Shown: positions 7,728-15,902 of the stretch, piece after piece
How positions within the stretch are numbered: position 1 is the first letter of the stretch
How the letters are laid out: each line of letters begins with the position of its first letter
Source of the DNA: an uncultured Acidimicrobiales bacterium
GTDB lineage: Bacteria > Actinomycetota > Acidimicrobiia > Acidimicrobiales > SZUA-35
Direction of reading: 5' to 3'
DNA: 36,157 bases
Assembly: GCA_937930695.1 (NCBI GenBank)
Contig: CALHCB010000212.1
Coordinates: 1-36,157 of the forward strand
Position numbers and translations under genes: made by a program
The notes under the pieces: model-generated
The model's input: the letters and a program-made list of their open reading frames with translations, nothing else
Told to the model about the DNA's origin: nothing
The model's database searches: none

Positions 7728-10121
7728 TTACTGACGACTCTTTCGCAAGGAGGGGAGAGGGGCGAGCGGAAGGACCCGGTCTGGGCCCCCGGCCGCTTTT
7801 GACCAGTACTCGATGAGCCAGCCGCGCTTGATGGAGATTGACGCGAGACGGGTCTCGGGGTTGACGGCGACGGGGAATCCGACGGCGTCGAGAAGAGGAA
7901 GATCGGACGATGAATCGGCATAGGCAACCGACTCGGCGAGGTCGAAATCGTGCGTGTCTGCGTAGTCCCGCAACGCTTGGGCCCGGACTTCGCCGGTCGG
8001 CGGAACGGCAAGGAGCTCGCCGGTGTACTTGCCGTCTTTCACCGACATCTCGGCGCAGATCACGTCATCGAAGAGAGGGCGAAGGGGATCGACCACGATG
8101 TTCAACGCTCCGGTGATCAGCACCGTGCGATGACCGAGGCGCCGATGTTCTCGGACTCGGCGAACCGCAGCCGGGAAGGCCTTCGTGAGGATGTGATCGG
8201 CGAGCAGCTCGGTTGCGAGTCGATCCATCTCGGCGACCGACGCACCGTCGTAGCGGCGGTAGAAGTGTCGCAGGAAGTCGGTTCGATCGCGGCGATCGAG
8301 TGCGAGCAGCGACGGCCCTTCCTGAAGGGTCTTCATGATGAAGCGAAGACGATCCGAAGGACCAAGGTTCTTGGTCGCCAACCAGGAATAGCTGAAGACG
8401 ACGTTGCTGGCGATGATCGTGTTCTCGAGGTCGAACGCCGCGAGATGTCGCTCGGGAGCGAGGACTCGGTTGCGAAGCCTTGTGGTGCGGGCATCGGGGT
8501 CGCTTCGTTCGGGCGTGGTCTTGACCCTGGCGTGTTCGACGACTGATGGAAGATGCACCTCGGTGACGTAGGTGTCCCAGTCGACGACCGCGGGGTCACA
8601 ACCAAAGGTGGTTTGGTCGGGTTCAGTTAGTCCCTGATGCAGGGTGAGCAGATTTTGGACGCCATAGAGGGCCTCGCACTCGGCGTATGCCCCATAGATC
8701 TTGACGTAGTCGCGAGCTCGATCGACCTGGTCCTTCTTCTCTTCGATGTCGGCGTTGATCATCGCCTGCGTGCCACGAAGCGGCAGAAGCTTGAGCGCCC
8801 GATCGGCTCGATCGAGACTCTTGTGGGCCCGTTCGAGTTGTCGCTCGACCGCACCACGGCCGGGAAAAGAGAACTGGGCGACAGCGATTGGTTGGCCCTT
8901 GCGGTCATAGAGCGGACGTTCGGTGAACCACTCACTCACCAACTCGACGAGCTGTCGATACTTGAGCGGATTCCGAGTGCCAGACGCGACCTGGGTGATC
9001 GCGACGCGCTCATCGATCGGCACCGCTCCGGCCGCAACATTGATGATCGCGGCGACAACGAGGTCGACGGGAATCACATCGACGACCCCTTCAGGCACTC
9101 CAGGAAATTCCTTGAGAAGCCCTTGGGCGTAACTGATCAGAATCGGCTCCGCCATCCGGAAGCCCTTGATCCAGCCGGGGCGGGGCTCCATCCATGCGGA
9201 CTCAATGATCGAGGGTCGGACGATCGAGACCGGGACGTTGCCCTTGGATTCGACGAGTGCTCGTTCGCCAAGCGCCTTTGTGTACGCATAGGAGTCCGGC
9301 CAGCCCAATGAGGCAGCGCGTGCTCGTCCTGCTTCGACCAGCTGCTCACTGACCCACCGAACCCGGTACTGCTCGGTCTTCGCGGCCAACAGCGGAGTGC
9401 CCGCGGCACCGAGCTCGTGACGGGCTCGCTTTCGGAACTCGTCAAGACGGCCGGACGATCGGCTGTCAGCATCGAAATCGGCTCGGGTGCGTCGAGCTGC
9501 CTTGACCTCGGCTCGCCAATCCACATCAATGTGGAACGGAGAATCCATGAGCAGCTGTTCAGGAGCCGATCCCCGTCGATTGCCCGCGACGTAGCACGTG
9601 CTGACCGCAACGAAGTGAGGGCTGACATCGAGGTCCTGGAGGGTTTCAACGATGCGGGTCGGACCGAGCAGATTGACTTCGACGGCGCCATCGAGGGGCG
9701 CATCAAAACTGACCGTGGCGGCGGAGTGGATGACAACATCGCAGGACGCGAGTTGTGCTCGACCCTCGTCATCAAGACCAAGACCATCGGTCGATACGTC
9801 GCCGGCAATAACGGTGACTCTGCGTTCGATCTCAGCCCAAAATGAATCCGCCTTGCGGGGTGTCTCGCCGCGCTCCTCGATGTTGCGGTGGAAGGCGTCG
9901 TTGCGGAAAATCTCGCGGCGAGCTCGTTCAGCCGGCGACGACTTTTTTCCTGGTCGGACCAGGAGCACGAGCTCACAATCGGGAACGGAGCGAATCAGTC
10001 GCTCGACGAGCGCCGTTCCCAGAAATCCGGTTGATCCCGTGACAGCAATACGTTTGCCCGCCAACTGTCCGGCGATGCCGACCAGGGTCTCCGGATGTGA
10101 GTTCGGGGGCGCTTCAGTCAT
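7728..10121 (-). CDS. Fatty acyl-CoA reductase (extended SDR) fused to a HAD-IB phosphatase domain
   Basis: The 797-residue protein begins with an extended SDR domain of the fatty acyl-CoA reductase type. It has the NAD(P)-binding motif TGSTGFLG (28-35), HSAATVSFD (132-140) and the catalytic YxxxK (Tyr278, Lys282). The C-terminal part is a HAD-IB hydrolase: motif I FDLENT with the nucleophile at Asp564, motif II TVLITGA, and the metal site YADSSSD (734-740). Reductases of this family convert acyl-CoA to alcohol or aldehyde with NADPH. The HAD domain should be a phosphomonoesterase. The start at 10121 is supported by AGAGG four bases upstream; the frame extends 49 codons further but runs through the TetR operator. 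It is the first gene of a three-gene operon with the LarA-like and PlsC proteins, probably repressed by the divergent TetR protein. Substrate is unknown. Confidence 0.9.
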   Translation of the reverse strand: MTEAPPNSHPETLVGIAGQLAGKRIAVTGSTGFLGTALVERLIRSVPDCELVLLVRPGKKSSPAERARREIFRNDAFHRNIEERGETPRKADSFWAEIERRVTVIAGDVSTDGLGLDDEGRAQLASCDVVIHSAATVSFDAPLDGAVEVNLLGPTRIVETLQDLDVSPHFVAVSTCYVAGNRRGSAPEQLLMDSPFHIDVDWRAEVKAARRTRADFDADSRSSGRLDEFRKRARHELGAAGTPLLAAKTEQYRVRWVSEQLVEAGRARAASLGWPDSYAYTKALGERALVESKGNVPVSIVRPSIIESAWMEPRPGWIKGFRMAEPILISYAQGLLKEFPGVPEGVVDVIPVDLVVAAIINVAAGAVPIDERVAITQVASGTRNPLKYRQLVELVSEWFTERPLYDRKGQPIAVAQFSFPGRGAVERQLERAHKSLDRADRALKLLPLRGTQAMINADIEEKKDQVDRARDYVKIYGAYAECEALYGVQNLLTLHQGLTEPDQTTFGCDPAVVDWDTYVTEVHLPSVVEHARVKTTPERSDPDARTTRLRNRVLAPERHLAAFDLENTIIASNVVFSYSWLATKNLGPSDRLRFIMKTLQEGPSLLALDRRDRTDFLRHFYRRYDGASVAEMDRLATELLADHILTKAFPAAVRRVREHRRLGHRTVLITGALNIVVDPLRPLFDDVICAEMSVKDGKYTGELLAVPPTGEVRAQALRDYADTHDFDLAESVAYADSSSDLPLLDAVGFPVAVNPETRLASISIKRGWLIEYWSKAAGGPDRVLPLAPLPSLRKSRQ

Positions 10122-10129
10122 CGATCCTC

Positions 10130-10153
10130 TACCATTTGGTAAGTGGATACCAA
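10130..10153. promoter_or_regulatory. Palindromic TetR-type operator overlapping the tetR start codon and -10
   Basis: Three TACCA/TGGTA half-sites are packed into 24 bases. TACCATTTGGTA (10130-10141) is a palindrome with a 2-base centre, and TTGGTA-N6-TACCAA (10136-10153) is a second inverted repeat. The site lies in the 21-base gap between the reductase start (10121, minus) and the TetR GTG (10143, plus), and runs into the tetR coding region. TACCAT also fits a -10 element placed 7 bases before the GTG. A bound repressor would block both genes. Confidence 0.75.
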
Positions 10154-10733
10154 GTCTAGGGTGATTGAGGCCGCAACCACCGCGTTTTCGGAACGAGGTT
10201 TTGCGGGAACGTCGCTTGATGACTTGGCCAAGATGGTTGGTCTGACCAAGCAGAGCATTTTGTACCACTTCGGATCCAAGGACGGATTACTGGAAGCAGT
10301 TCTGACCGATGCCGCGGGGGAGCTTGCTTCCGTGCTGGAAACCGCAGCCACGAGCTCTGCGCGTGGCTTGCCACGGATCGAGGCTGCAGTGCGTGCGTCG
10401 TTCGGACTGGCAGTGAGCCGTCCCGAACTTCTCGGGCTGCTTCGAGAGGTCAGTCGGCTGGGCGCTCCGCGGTCTGATGTTGTGATGTCTCGGCTCGCGC
10501 CGCTCATTGACGAGGCGCTTGTGGGGCTTCAGCGGTGCATGGACGACGGCTTGTTGCGTCAGTCTGATCCTCAGATCCTGCTCGCTTCCTCCTATGCCGC
10601 CGTAACGGGAGTGGTCACCGATGCGGGAGCGCTCGGTGCGGTGGGACTGGAGCTTGATCTGCGGGTCGCGGCACGGCTTCGTCGAACGGTTCTCGACTTC
10701 TTGCGCGCTGCAGTCGAAGACGAGGGGCCCTAG
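10143..10733 (+). CDS. TetR/AcrR-family transcriptional regulator
   Basis: The 196-residue product has the canonical TetR N-terminal DNA-binding domain: RVIEAATTAFSERGF, then a helix-turn-helix in TSLDDLAKMVGLTKQSILYHFGSK (about residues 23-46). The C-terminal ligand-binding domain is divergent, as usual in this family. The GTG start is placed where TetR proteins normally begin (MDTKSRVIEAA), and the transcript is probably leaderless, since a TACCAT -10 lies 7 bases upstream and no ribosome site is seen. It is divergent from the acyl-CoA reductase operon with 21 bases between starts, so autoregulation and control of that operon are likely. The ligand may be an acyl-CoA or related lipid, by context only. 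Confidence 0.93.
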   Translation: MDTKSRVIEAATTAFSERGFAGTSLDDLAKMVGLTKQSILYHFGSKDGLLEAVLTDAAGELASVLETAATSSARGLPRIEAAVRASFGLAVSRPELLGLLREVSRLGAPRSDVVMSRLAPLIDEALVGLQRCMDDGLLRQSDPQILLASSYAAVTGVVTDAGALGAVGLELDLRVAARLRRTVLDFLRAAVEDEGP

Positions 10734-10734
10734 C

Positions 10735-13134
10735 GTGGCCAGGGTGGCACCACAATCAAAGGCTGTAGCGGCGAGTTGCGGCCTGGCGGCGATCTCCATT
10801 CGTTCCAAGGCGTTGGCCAGAGTGGCAGCGACGATCTTGAGTGTTTCGCTGTTGGGGCTCGTCGTCGGCGTACCAGCGGCCGGGGCTCAAGAACCATGCG
10901 ATGCCGTGTGGACAGATAGCTCTGAGGTCGACGTTGCTGAGCTTCAAGCTGTCGTCGCCGATCTTCCGCCGGAGGCCGACTGGGTTGTGCGAGCGTATGT
11001 GGGCATCCCGGAAGGCGGTTTGGACTCTGTCCTCACCGACCTCGTAGCGAACTGCTTCGACGAAGGGCCTAGCGGGCGTCAAGCCGACGTGGCCATTGTT
11101 GCGGTCAGCATCGATGGGCGCGAGACGCAAATTTTCTGGGGTGGCTTGTGGGAACAAGCGCTCGGCCGAAACGCACAAACGATCATTGATGGTCCGATGG
11201 CTGACGAGTTCCGAAATGGGGACTTCACCGCAGGATTGGCTGTTGGTCTCGAAGAGACAGGCGCCCTTGTCCGACTGGCAGCGAATGAGACAGCAGCGGA
11301 TTCGGGTCTGGTTGAAGGCGAGACCCCGGCAACGAACGACGACGCTGGCTCCGCCCCATCTGTTTCGGTCGATACCGGGACAGACGAAAGTCCTCCTGCC
11401 GGCCTGTTGCTCGGCGGACTGGCTGCGGTTGCCGTTGTCGGTGCCGGCGGGGTCGGAGTGAGCAGGCGTCGCAAGCTCGTCGGTCAGCGAAACGCTTTGG
11501 AATCACGGGCCGCGGGGCCTCGCACCGAAGTCGGTGTTGCACGGGAGAGGTCGGCCTTGCTTCTCAAGCAGTCCGAACTCTGGGAACCAGTGTTGGCGGG
11601 ACGAACGCTCGACGAGGTGCGCCAACGTCGCCACGAGGTCCGAACAGGGTCGATCGAGCTGGAACGGGCCGCTTCGCTCTTCCGCCAGGCCGTCCCTGAC
11701 GGCATTGAGAAGGCTGATAGTGAACAGCTCGCGACCGGAGCGTCTCGGCTTGACGAACTTTCATCCACCATCGAACAGTTCGGAGGATCGCTGAATCGAC
11801 TGACCGCACTCGGCGATGAACTCGATCGTCTTCGAGTCTCTCTCCCTACAAAGTACGAACTCCTCGAGTCAGAATTCGCTGAGACAGGGACTCTGGCGGA
11901 GAAACGCCGGACAGAAGGCTGGGTCGTTGATCCGATTGTGACGACACTGCACGCAGCCCAGAGCCGCCTGAAGGCCGTGGACCTCGATGCGTTCACCCTT
12001 GATCTACTCGTCATCTCCGAAGAGGTGGAAGACCTCGAAGATCAGATGTTCGCGAGTCGCCACGACCTCCAAAGCCTGCCGGATCGATTGGCCGGCATGC
12101 GCGAGTGGGCTGCGCGCCTTGTCGATGCGGAGCGGGCTGAAAAGTCCAGAATTGCCCACATCGAAGCTGTCTTCGCCCAGCTCGCGGCGATTCATGCTGA
12201 CGAGAGCTGGCAGCCCTACAGCGACAACACGGGCATTGCCGCCAATCATTTGGAGCGGGCAGGACAGTTGCGAGAGGCGGCGATGGGGGAGACGTTGTCG
12301 GCTCAGGATTGGGAAGCAGTCTCCCGCTCCTTGGAGCAGTCGGGTCTGGAGCAGATCGAAGCCGACCGTCGACTCGACGAACTCGACGTTCTGCGGGTGA
12401 ATCTCGAGTCAGCCCAGCGGGACGCGGCCACGATCCTGCAGACCGCAACAACGGAGTGGCAAGAATTCGCGGGCTTCGTGCAGAGCAATCGGGCCGATCT
12501 CGAGCCGGGCTACGTCGGGTTGGTAAGCGAGGCGGAGAATGCACTGATTGGTCTGCGACGAGAGCTCGATCAACGCAAACCGAATTTCCTTCTCGTAGCG
12601 CAGACTGGGACTCGACTCTCCCACAACTTGGATGCCCGACTCTTCGAGGCAGTCGAGGAGCAGCAGCAAGTGCAAACGTTGCGACGCGAGGTCGACCGCC
12701 AGGTCGATCGGGCCGATCGGGCAATCGCTCGTGCCAATGCCGCCAAAGGTTGGGAGCTCATTGCTTCACGTGACGGTCGAGCGATTGATCAACTCGAGGA
12801 GCGACTTCGCACGCTCGCGGCCTATGACCCAGACACGGTCCGACCTGATCATCTCGACTCGCTCATTCGTGAAGCGGAAGAAATCGCCGACGATGCGGTT
12901 CGAGTTCGTGAGCGAGTGATCGCTCGCCGACGGCGCAACAACACCTGGGTCATCGTCGGTGGCAGCGGTGGTTTCGGCGGTGGCGGCAGTGGCCGGTCCC
13001 GCTCTGGCGGTTTCGGCGGAGGTGGCGGTGGCGGCTTCGGCGGATTTGGTGGCGGCGGTGGTGGCGGCTTCGGTGGCTTCGGCGGAGGTGGCGGCGGCAG
13101 CTTCGGCGGCGGATCAGCTGGCGGCAGCTGGTGA
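10735..13134 (+). CDS. Membrane protein with TPM domain, coiled coil and glycine-rich tail
   Basis: From the GTG at 10735 the protein has 799 residues. A signal sequence (to about residue 51, ending VPAAGA) is followed by a TPM (TLP18.3/Psb32/MOLO-1) domain, about 55-190, including DVAIVAVSIDGRETQIFWG. A transmembrane helix lies near 222-242, followed by a basic stop-transfer SRRRK, a long charged helical, probably coiled-coil region, and a tail from about 741 of GGFGG repeats ending in W. TPM proteins with this kind of tail are widespread in bacteria; their role is unclear, though relatives include phosphatases and photosystem II repair factors. The start is backed by GAGGGG seven bases upstream (inside the end of tetR); the frame opens earlier but those codons lie inside tetR. 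Confidence 0.85.
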   Translation: MARVAPQSKAVAASCGLAAISIRSKALARVAATILSVSLLGLVVGVPAAGAQEPCDAVWTDSSEVDVAELQAVVADLPPEADWVVRAYVGIPEGGLDSVLTDLVANCFDEGPSGRQADVAIVAVSIDGRETQIFWGGLWEQALGRNAQTIIDGPMADEFRNGDFTAGLAVGLEETGALVRLAANETAADSGLVEGETPATNDDAGSAPSVSVDTGTDESPPAGLLLGGLAAVAVVGAGGVGVSRRRKLVGQRNALESRAAGPRTEVGVARERSALLLKQSELWEPVLAGRTLDEVRQRRHEVRTGSIELERAASLFRQAVPDGIEKADSEQLATGASRLDELSSTIEQFGGSLNRLTALGDELDRLRVSLPTKYELLESEFAETGTLAEKRRTEGWVVDPIVTTLHAAQSRLKAVDLDAFTLDLLVISEEVEDLEDQMFASRHDLQSLPDRLAGMREWAARLVDAERAEKSRIAHIEAVFAQLAAIHADESWQPYSDNTGIAANHLERAGQLREAAMGETLSAQDWEAVSRSLEQSGLEQIEADRRLDELDVLRVNLESAQRDAATILQTATTEWQEFAGFVQSNRADLEPGYVGLVSEAENALIGLRRELDQRKPNFLLVAQTGTRLSHNLDARLFEAVEEQQQVQTLRREVDRQVDRADRAIARANAAKGWELIASRDGRAIDQLEERLRTLAAYDPDTVRPDHLDSLIREAEEIADDAVRVRERVIARRRRNNTWVIVGGSGGFGGGGSGRSRSGGFGGGGGGGFGGFGGGGGGGFGGFGGGGGGSFGGGSAGGSW
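12955..13131 (+). repeat. Glycine-rich low-complexity coding repeat
   Basis: GGC/GGT/GGA-rich DNA encodes about 59 residues of GGFGG and GGGGG units at the C-terminus of the TPM protein. The similarity of units at the DNA level makes length variation by slippage or recombination plausible. Confidence 0.8.
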
Positions 13135-13169
13135 TCTGATGGGTCGATCCGTTCGCAAGTCGGAGCTGA

Positions 13170-14288
13170 TCAACGCTTCGTCGTACGCTTTTCTAGCCGT
13201 CGCTCATTGCGTTCGAGGGCGAGCTCGACGAGCCGATCGATGAGCTGCTCATAGGGCAGTCCTGAAGCTTCCCACAGTTTCGGGTACATCGAGATTGGCG
13301 TGAACCCCGGAATCGTATTGAGTTCGTTCAAGAGAGGTCCGCGTCCGCCCTCTTCGTAGAAGAAGTCTGCTCGCGCCATGCCTTCGACGCGAAGAATTCG
13401 GTACACCTGCTTGGCGAGTGCTTGCAGTTCCTCTTGGACTCCTGCAGGGAGCACCGCGGGAATCTGATTCGTCGACTTTCCGTCGAGGTACTTGTCTTCG
13501 TAGCTGTAGAAATCGTCGGCAGGGATGATTTCACCGGCGACCGACACATCTAGGTCGTGGTTTCCAAGAACAGCCAGTTCGATTTCTCGTGCGTTGACCG
13601 CTTCCTCGACCACGATCCATTCATCAAATCTGAGCGCAAGCCGAATCGCTTCATCGAGTTGCTCTGCGGAGTCGGCTCGGCTCACGCCGACCGACGAACC
13701 CATGTTGGCCGGTTTGACGAAGCACGGCAGCCCGAGATCGTCGATCAGATCGCCCAAGGCTGCATCAAGTTGCGGTCCGTTCTCGCTTGGCCAATCGAAT
13801 TCGTTGAAGCTGCGCCATCGGGTCTGCGGGATGCCGGCTGCGTCGAGGAGTTCCTTGGACTTCGCTTTGTCCATGGTGAGGGCTGAGGCGAGGACGCCCG
13901 CTCCGACGTACGGAACGCCCGAGAGTTCCAGTAGACCCTGCATCGTGCCGTCTTCGCCGAGCGGTCCATGGAGGAGTGGAAGGACGACGACCCGCTGAGT
14001 TGGATCGGCGGTGGCGGTGACTGGTGCGAGGTCTGTCGCTGGTCCGCTCGGGCTGAGTTGGGGCGGCAGGGCCCGTCGCCCGTCGGACAACACCGCGGCT
14101 GCTTCTTCAGCAATGGACCACTGGCCGTCGCGGTTGATTCCTACCGGGACGATGTCGTACTTGGCCGGATCGGCAGCACTCAACACATGGCTCGCGGTCG
14201 TACATGACACGTCGTGTTCAGCCGATTGGCCACCGAACAAGACGACAAGTCGGATGCGTTGTTCATGTTGGCCGTCGTTTTCGCTCAC
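13170..14288 (-). CDS. ddl: D-alanine--D-alanine ligase
   Basis: The 372-residue protein is a complete ATP-grasp D-Ala-D-Ala ligase. Visible signatures are LFGGQSAEHDVS near the N-terminus, LLHGPLGEDGTMQGLLEL, the ATP-grasp loop CFVKPANMGSSVGV, NAREIEL, and NELNTIPGFTPISMYP with the metal-binding Glu and Asn. It joins two D-alanines with ATP for peptidoglycan precursor synthesis in the cytoplasm. The start is a GTG at 14288 with no Shine-Dalgarno; TACGCT followed by exactly six bases before the GTG suggests a leaderless transcript. It is divergent from murF, whose product uses the dipeptide made here. The 3' end lies 35 bases from the convergent TPM gene. Confidence 0.96.
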   Translation of the reverse strand: MSENDGQHEQRIRLVVLFGGQSAEHDVSCTTASHVLSAADPAKYDIVPVGINRDGQWSIAEEAAAVLSDGRRALPPQLSPSGPATDLAPVTATADPTQRVVVLPLLHGPLGEDGTMQGLLELSGVPYVGAGVLASALTMDKAKSKELLDAAGIPQTRWRSFNEFDWPSENGPQLDAALGDLIDDLGLPCFVKPANMGSSVGVSRADSAEQLDEAIRLALRFDEWIVVEEAVNAREIELAVLGNHDLDVSVAGEIIPADDFYSYEDKYLDGKSTNQIPAVLPAGVQEELQALAKQVYRILRVEGMARADFFYEEGGRGPLLNELNTIPGFTPISMYPKLWEASGLPYEQLIDRLVELALERNERRLEKRTTKR

Positions 14289-14294
14289 TCGAGG

Positions 14295-14300
14295 AGCGTA
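14295..14300 (-). promoter_or_regulatory. Probable -10 element for leaderless ddl mRNA
   Basis: On the minus strand TACGCT is followed by six bases (CCTCGA) and then the GTG start of ddl. The TANNNT-N6-RTG spacing puts transcription start at or next to the start codon. The same layout recurs elsewhere in this window. Confidence 0.6.
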
Positions 14301-14339
14301 ATCCCGACGAGGGTGTCACCGCCTGTCGGTATTTGGCGC

Positions 14340-14345
14340 TACAAC
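14340..14345 (+). promoter_or_regulatory. Possible -10 element for murF
   Basis: TACAAC lies seven bases before the GTG start of murF and no Shine-Dalgarno is present. The last base departs from the TANNNT consensus, so this is weaker than the other leaderless sites listed. Confidence 0.4.
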
Positions 14346-14352
14346 CACCCGT

Positions 14353-15660
14353 GTGCGATTCCTTCTTTCTGACATCGCGACGGCGGTCGGCGGAACCGTG
14401 ATCGGTTCTCCCGACGTGGTTGTGGCGGGTGCGACTATTGATTCTCGGGACGTCCCTTCGGGGTCGTTGTTCGTCCCGATCGTGGCTGAGCGAGATGGAC
14501 ACGACTTCATCGGGTCAGCAATGGATGCCGGGGCAGCGGCGTATCTGACCCAGGACTCCAGCCAGACGCAGGGCCCGGCCGTTCTTGTTGAAGATGCGGG
14601 AGCCGCGCTGCTCGAGCTTGGTTCTGCGGCTCGGCTCCGGTTGCCTGAGCGCGTCATCGGCGTGACCGGATCGGTCGGGAAGACGTCGGTCAAGGATCTG
14701 GTTGCAGCGGCCATCGGTGCTGGCGCAACCGTTCATGCCAACGTTGCGTCGTTCAACAACGAACTTGGGTTGCCGCTGACACTGATCAACGCTCCGGATG
14801 ACGTCGAGGTTGTCATCACCGAGATGGGGGCGCGAGGTGCTGGCCACATCCAGTTTTTGTGCGAGGTTGCCCGCCCGACCGTCGGCGTCGTCACTCGGGT
14901 GGCGCAGGCACATACAGAACTCTTCGGGTCGATCGAGGGAGTGGCCGAGGCCAAAGGAGAGCTGATCGAGTCGTTGCCGTCCAACGGCACTGCTGTTCTC
15001 AACGCCGACGATCCTCGGGTTCTTGCCATGGCGTCGCGGACGTCGGCTCGGGTTCTCACCTTTGGTCATGAAGCCGGAGACATTCGGGTCACCAACATCG
15101 AGCTGGATGAGAGACTGCGCCCCTCGTTTCTTCTCGAGACGCCGCTCGGGGCCCGATCTGTTCGCATGTCTGTGGCTGGCAAGCACATGGCGATCAACGG
15201 CGCCGCCGCGGTCGCGGCCAGTCTTGGGGTCGGACTCGACCTCGACACCGCGCTGTTCGGGCTGGAGAGTGCCATGCTCTCGAATCATCGGATGGACGTG
15301 GCCGAACTGGCCAGCGGAGCGGTGGTGATCGACGATGCGTACAACGCCAACCCCACGTCGATGCGAGCGGGGATGGAGGCTCTGCTGGCGCTTCCCGTTG
15401 ACCGTCGCACCATGGTCGTTGGTGTGATGGCTGAACTCGGAGACGAAGAAGAGTCCGAACATCTGGCCATCGCAGCTGAGGCCGCGTCAGAAGGCATTCG
15501 CGTTGTCGCAGTCGGGGCACCGATCTACGGCGTCCAGGCGGAGCATGTGGCGGATATCGCCGAGGCCCGCGAAGTTCTTGGAGTGCTGGGCCCCGACGAC
15601 GGCGTGCTGGTCAAGGGGAGCCGTGTTGTCGAACTCGAACGGCTGGTCGAACTGCTGTAG
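14353..15660 (+). CDS. murF: UDP-N-acetylmuramoyl-tripeptide--D-alanyl-D-alanine ligase
   Basis: The 435-residue product shows Mur-ligase architecture. An N-terminal UDP-binding domain contains ATIDSRDVPSGSLFVP. The central ATPase domain has P-loop GVTGSVGKTS (103-112), followed by NELGLPLTLI and the VVITEMGARGAGHI segment. The C-terminal ligase domain has HRMDV and the DDAYNANPTSM motif typical of MurF. It adds D-Ala-D-Ala to the UDP-MurNAc peptide in the cytoplasm. The GTG start fits the family N-terminus (RFLLSDIATAVGG). Its divergent neighbour ddl makes its substrate; the two start codons are about 64 bases apart, so a shared regulatory region is likely. Confidence 0.96.
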   Translation: MRFLLSDIATAVGGTVIGSPDVVVAGATIDSRDVPSGSLFVPIVAERDGHDFIGSAMDAGAAAYLTQDSSQTQGPAVLVEDAGAALLELGSAARLRLPERVIGVTGSVGKTSVKDLVAAAIGAGATVHANVASFNNELGLPLTLINAPDDVEVVITEMGARGAGHIQFLCEVARPTVGVVTRVAQAHTELFGSIEGVAEAKGELIESLPSNGTAVLNADDPRVLAMASRTSARVLTFGHEAGDIRVTNIELDERLRPSFLLETPLGARSVRMSVAGKHMAINGAAAVAASLGVGLDLDTALFGLESAMLSNHRMDVAELASGAVVIDDAYNANPTSMRAGMEALLALPVDRRTMVVGVMAELGDEEESEHLAIAAEAASEGIRVVAVGAPIYGVQAEHVADIAEAREVLGVLGPDDGVLVKGSRVVELERLVELL

Positions 15661-15701
15661 GCGATCCTCGCGAGATCCGCGCGGCTGGGCACGAGTCGGC
15701 C

Positions 15702-15707
15702 TACATT
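15702..15707 (+). promoter_or_regulatory. Possible -10 element before the zinc-ribbon peptide and menA
   Basis: TACATT lies eight bases before the ATG at 15716, with no Shine-Dalgarno between. This would give a leaderless or nearly leaderless mRNA covering the small zinc-ribbon gene and menA. Confidence 0.45.
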
Positions 15708-15715
15708 CGCCCGCC

Positions 15716-15901
15716 ATGACTGCCATCCCGTTGGGTTCAACACCAACTCCTGCAGCTGCCCCGGCGACCCCGGTATGCACGCCTGAGTACAACCGATTTG
15801 GCGTGTTTGCCGAGTGCCCCCAGTGCGGTGGTTCGATGGCACCCGAACATGCTCACTACCGTTGCGGGTCATGTGGATGGCGCGACTCTTGCTGCGACTG
15901 A
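15716..15901 (+). CDS. Small zinc-ribbon protein (61 residues)
   Basis: The ATG at 15716 opens a 61-residue frame. An Ala/Pro/Thr-rich N-terminus (STPTPAAAPATP) is followed by CPQCGG and, 14 residues on, YRCGSCGW, forming a four-cysteine zinc-ribbon knuckle pair, and the protein ends RDSCCD. Such small ribbons are often nucleic-acid or protein-binding, but the role here is unknown. The stop lies one base before the GTG of menA, so the two are probably co-transcribed and translationally coupled. The longer frame upstream lies inside murF and is not used. Confidence 0.72.
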   Translation: MTAIPLGSTPTPAAAPATPVCTPEYNRFGVFAECPQCGGSMAPEHAHYRCGSCGWRDSCCD

Positions 15902-15902
15902 C

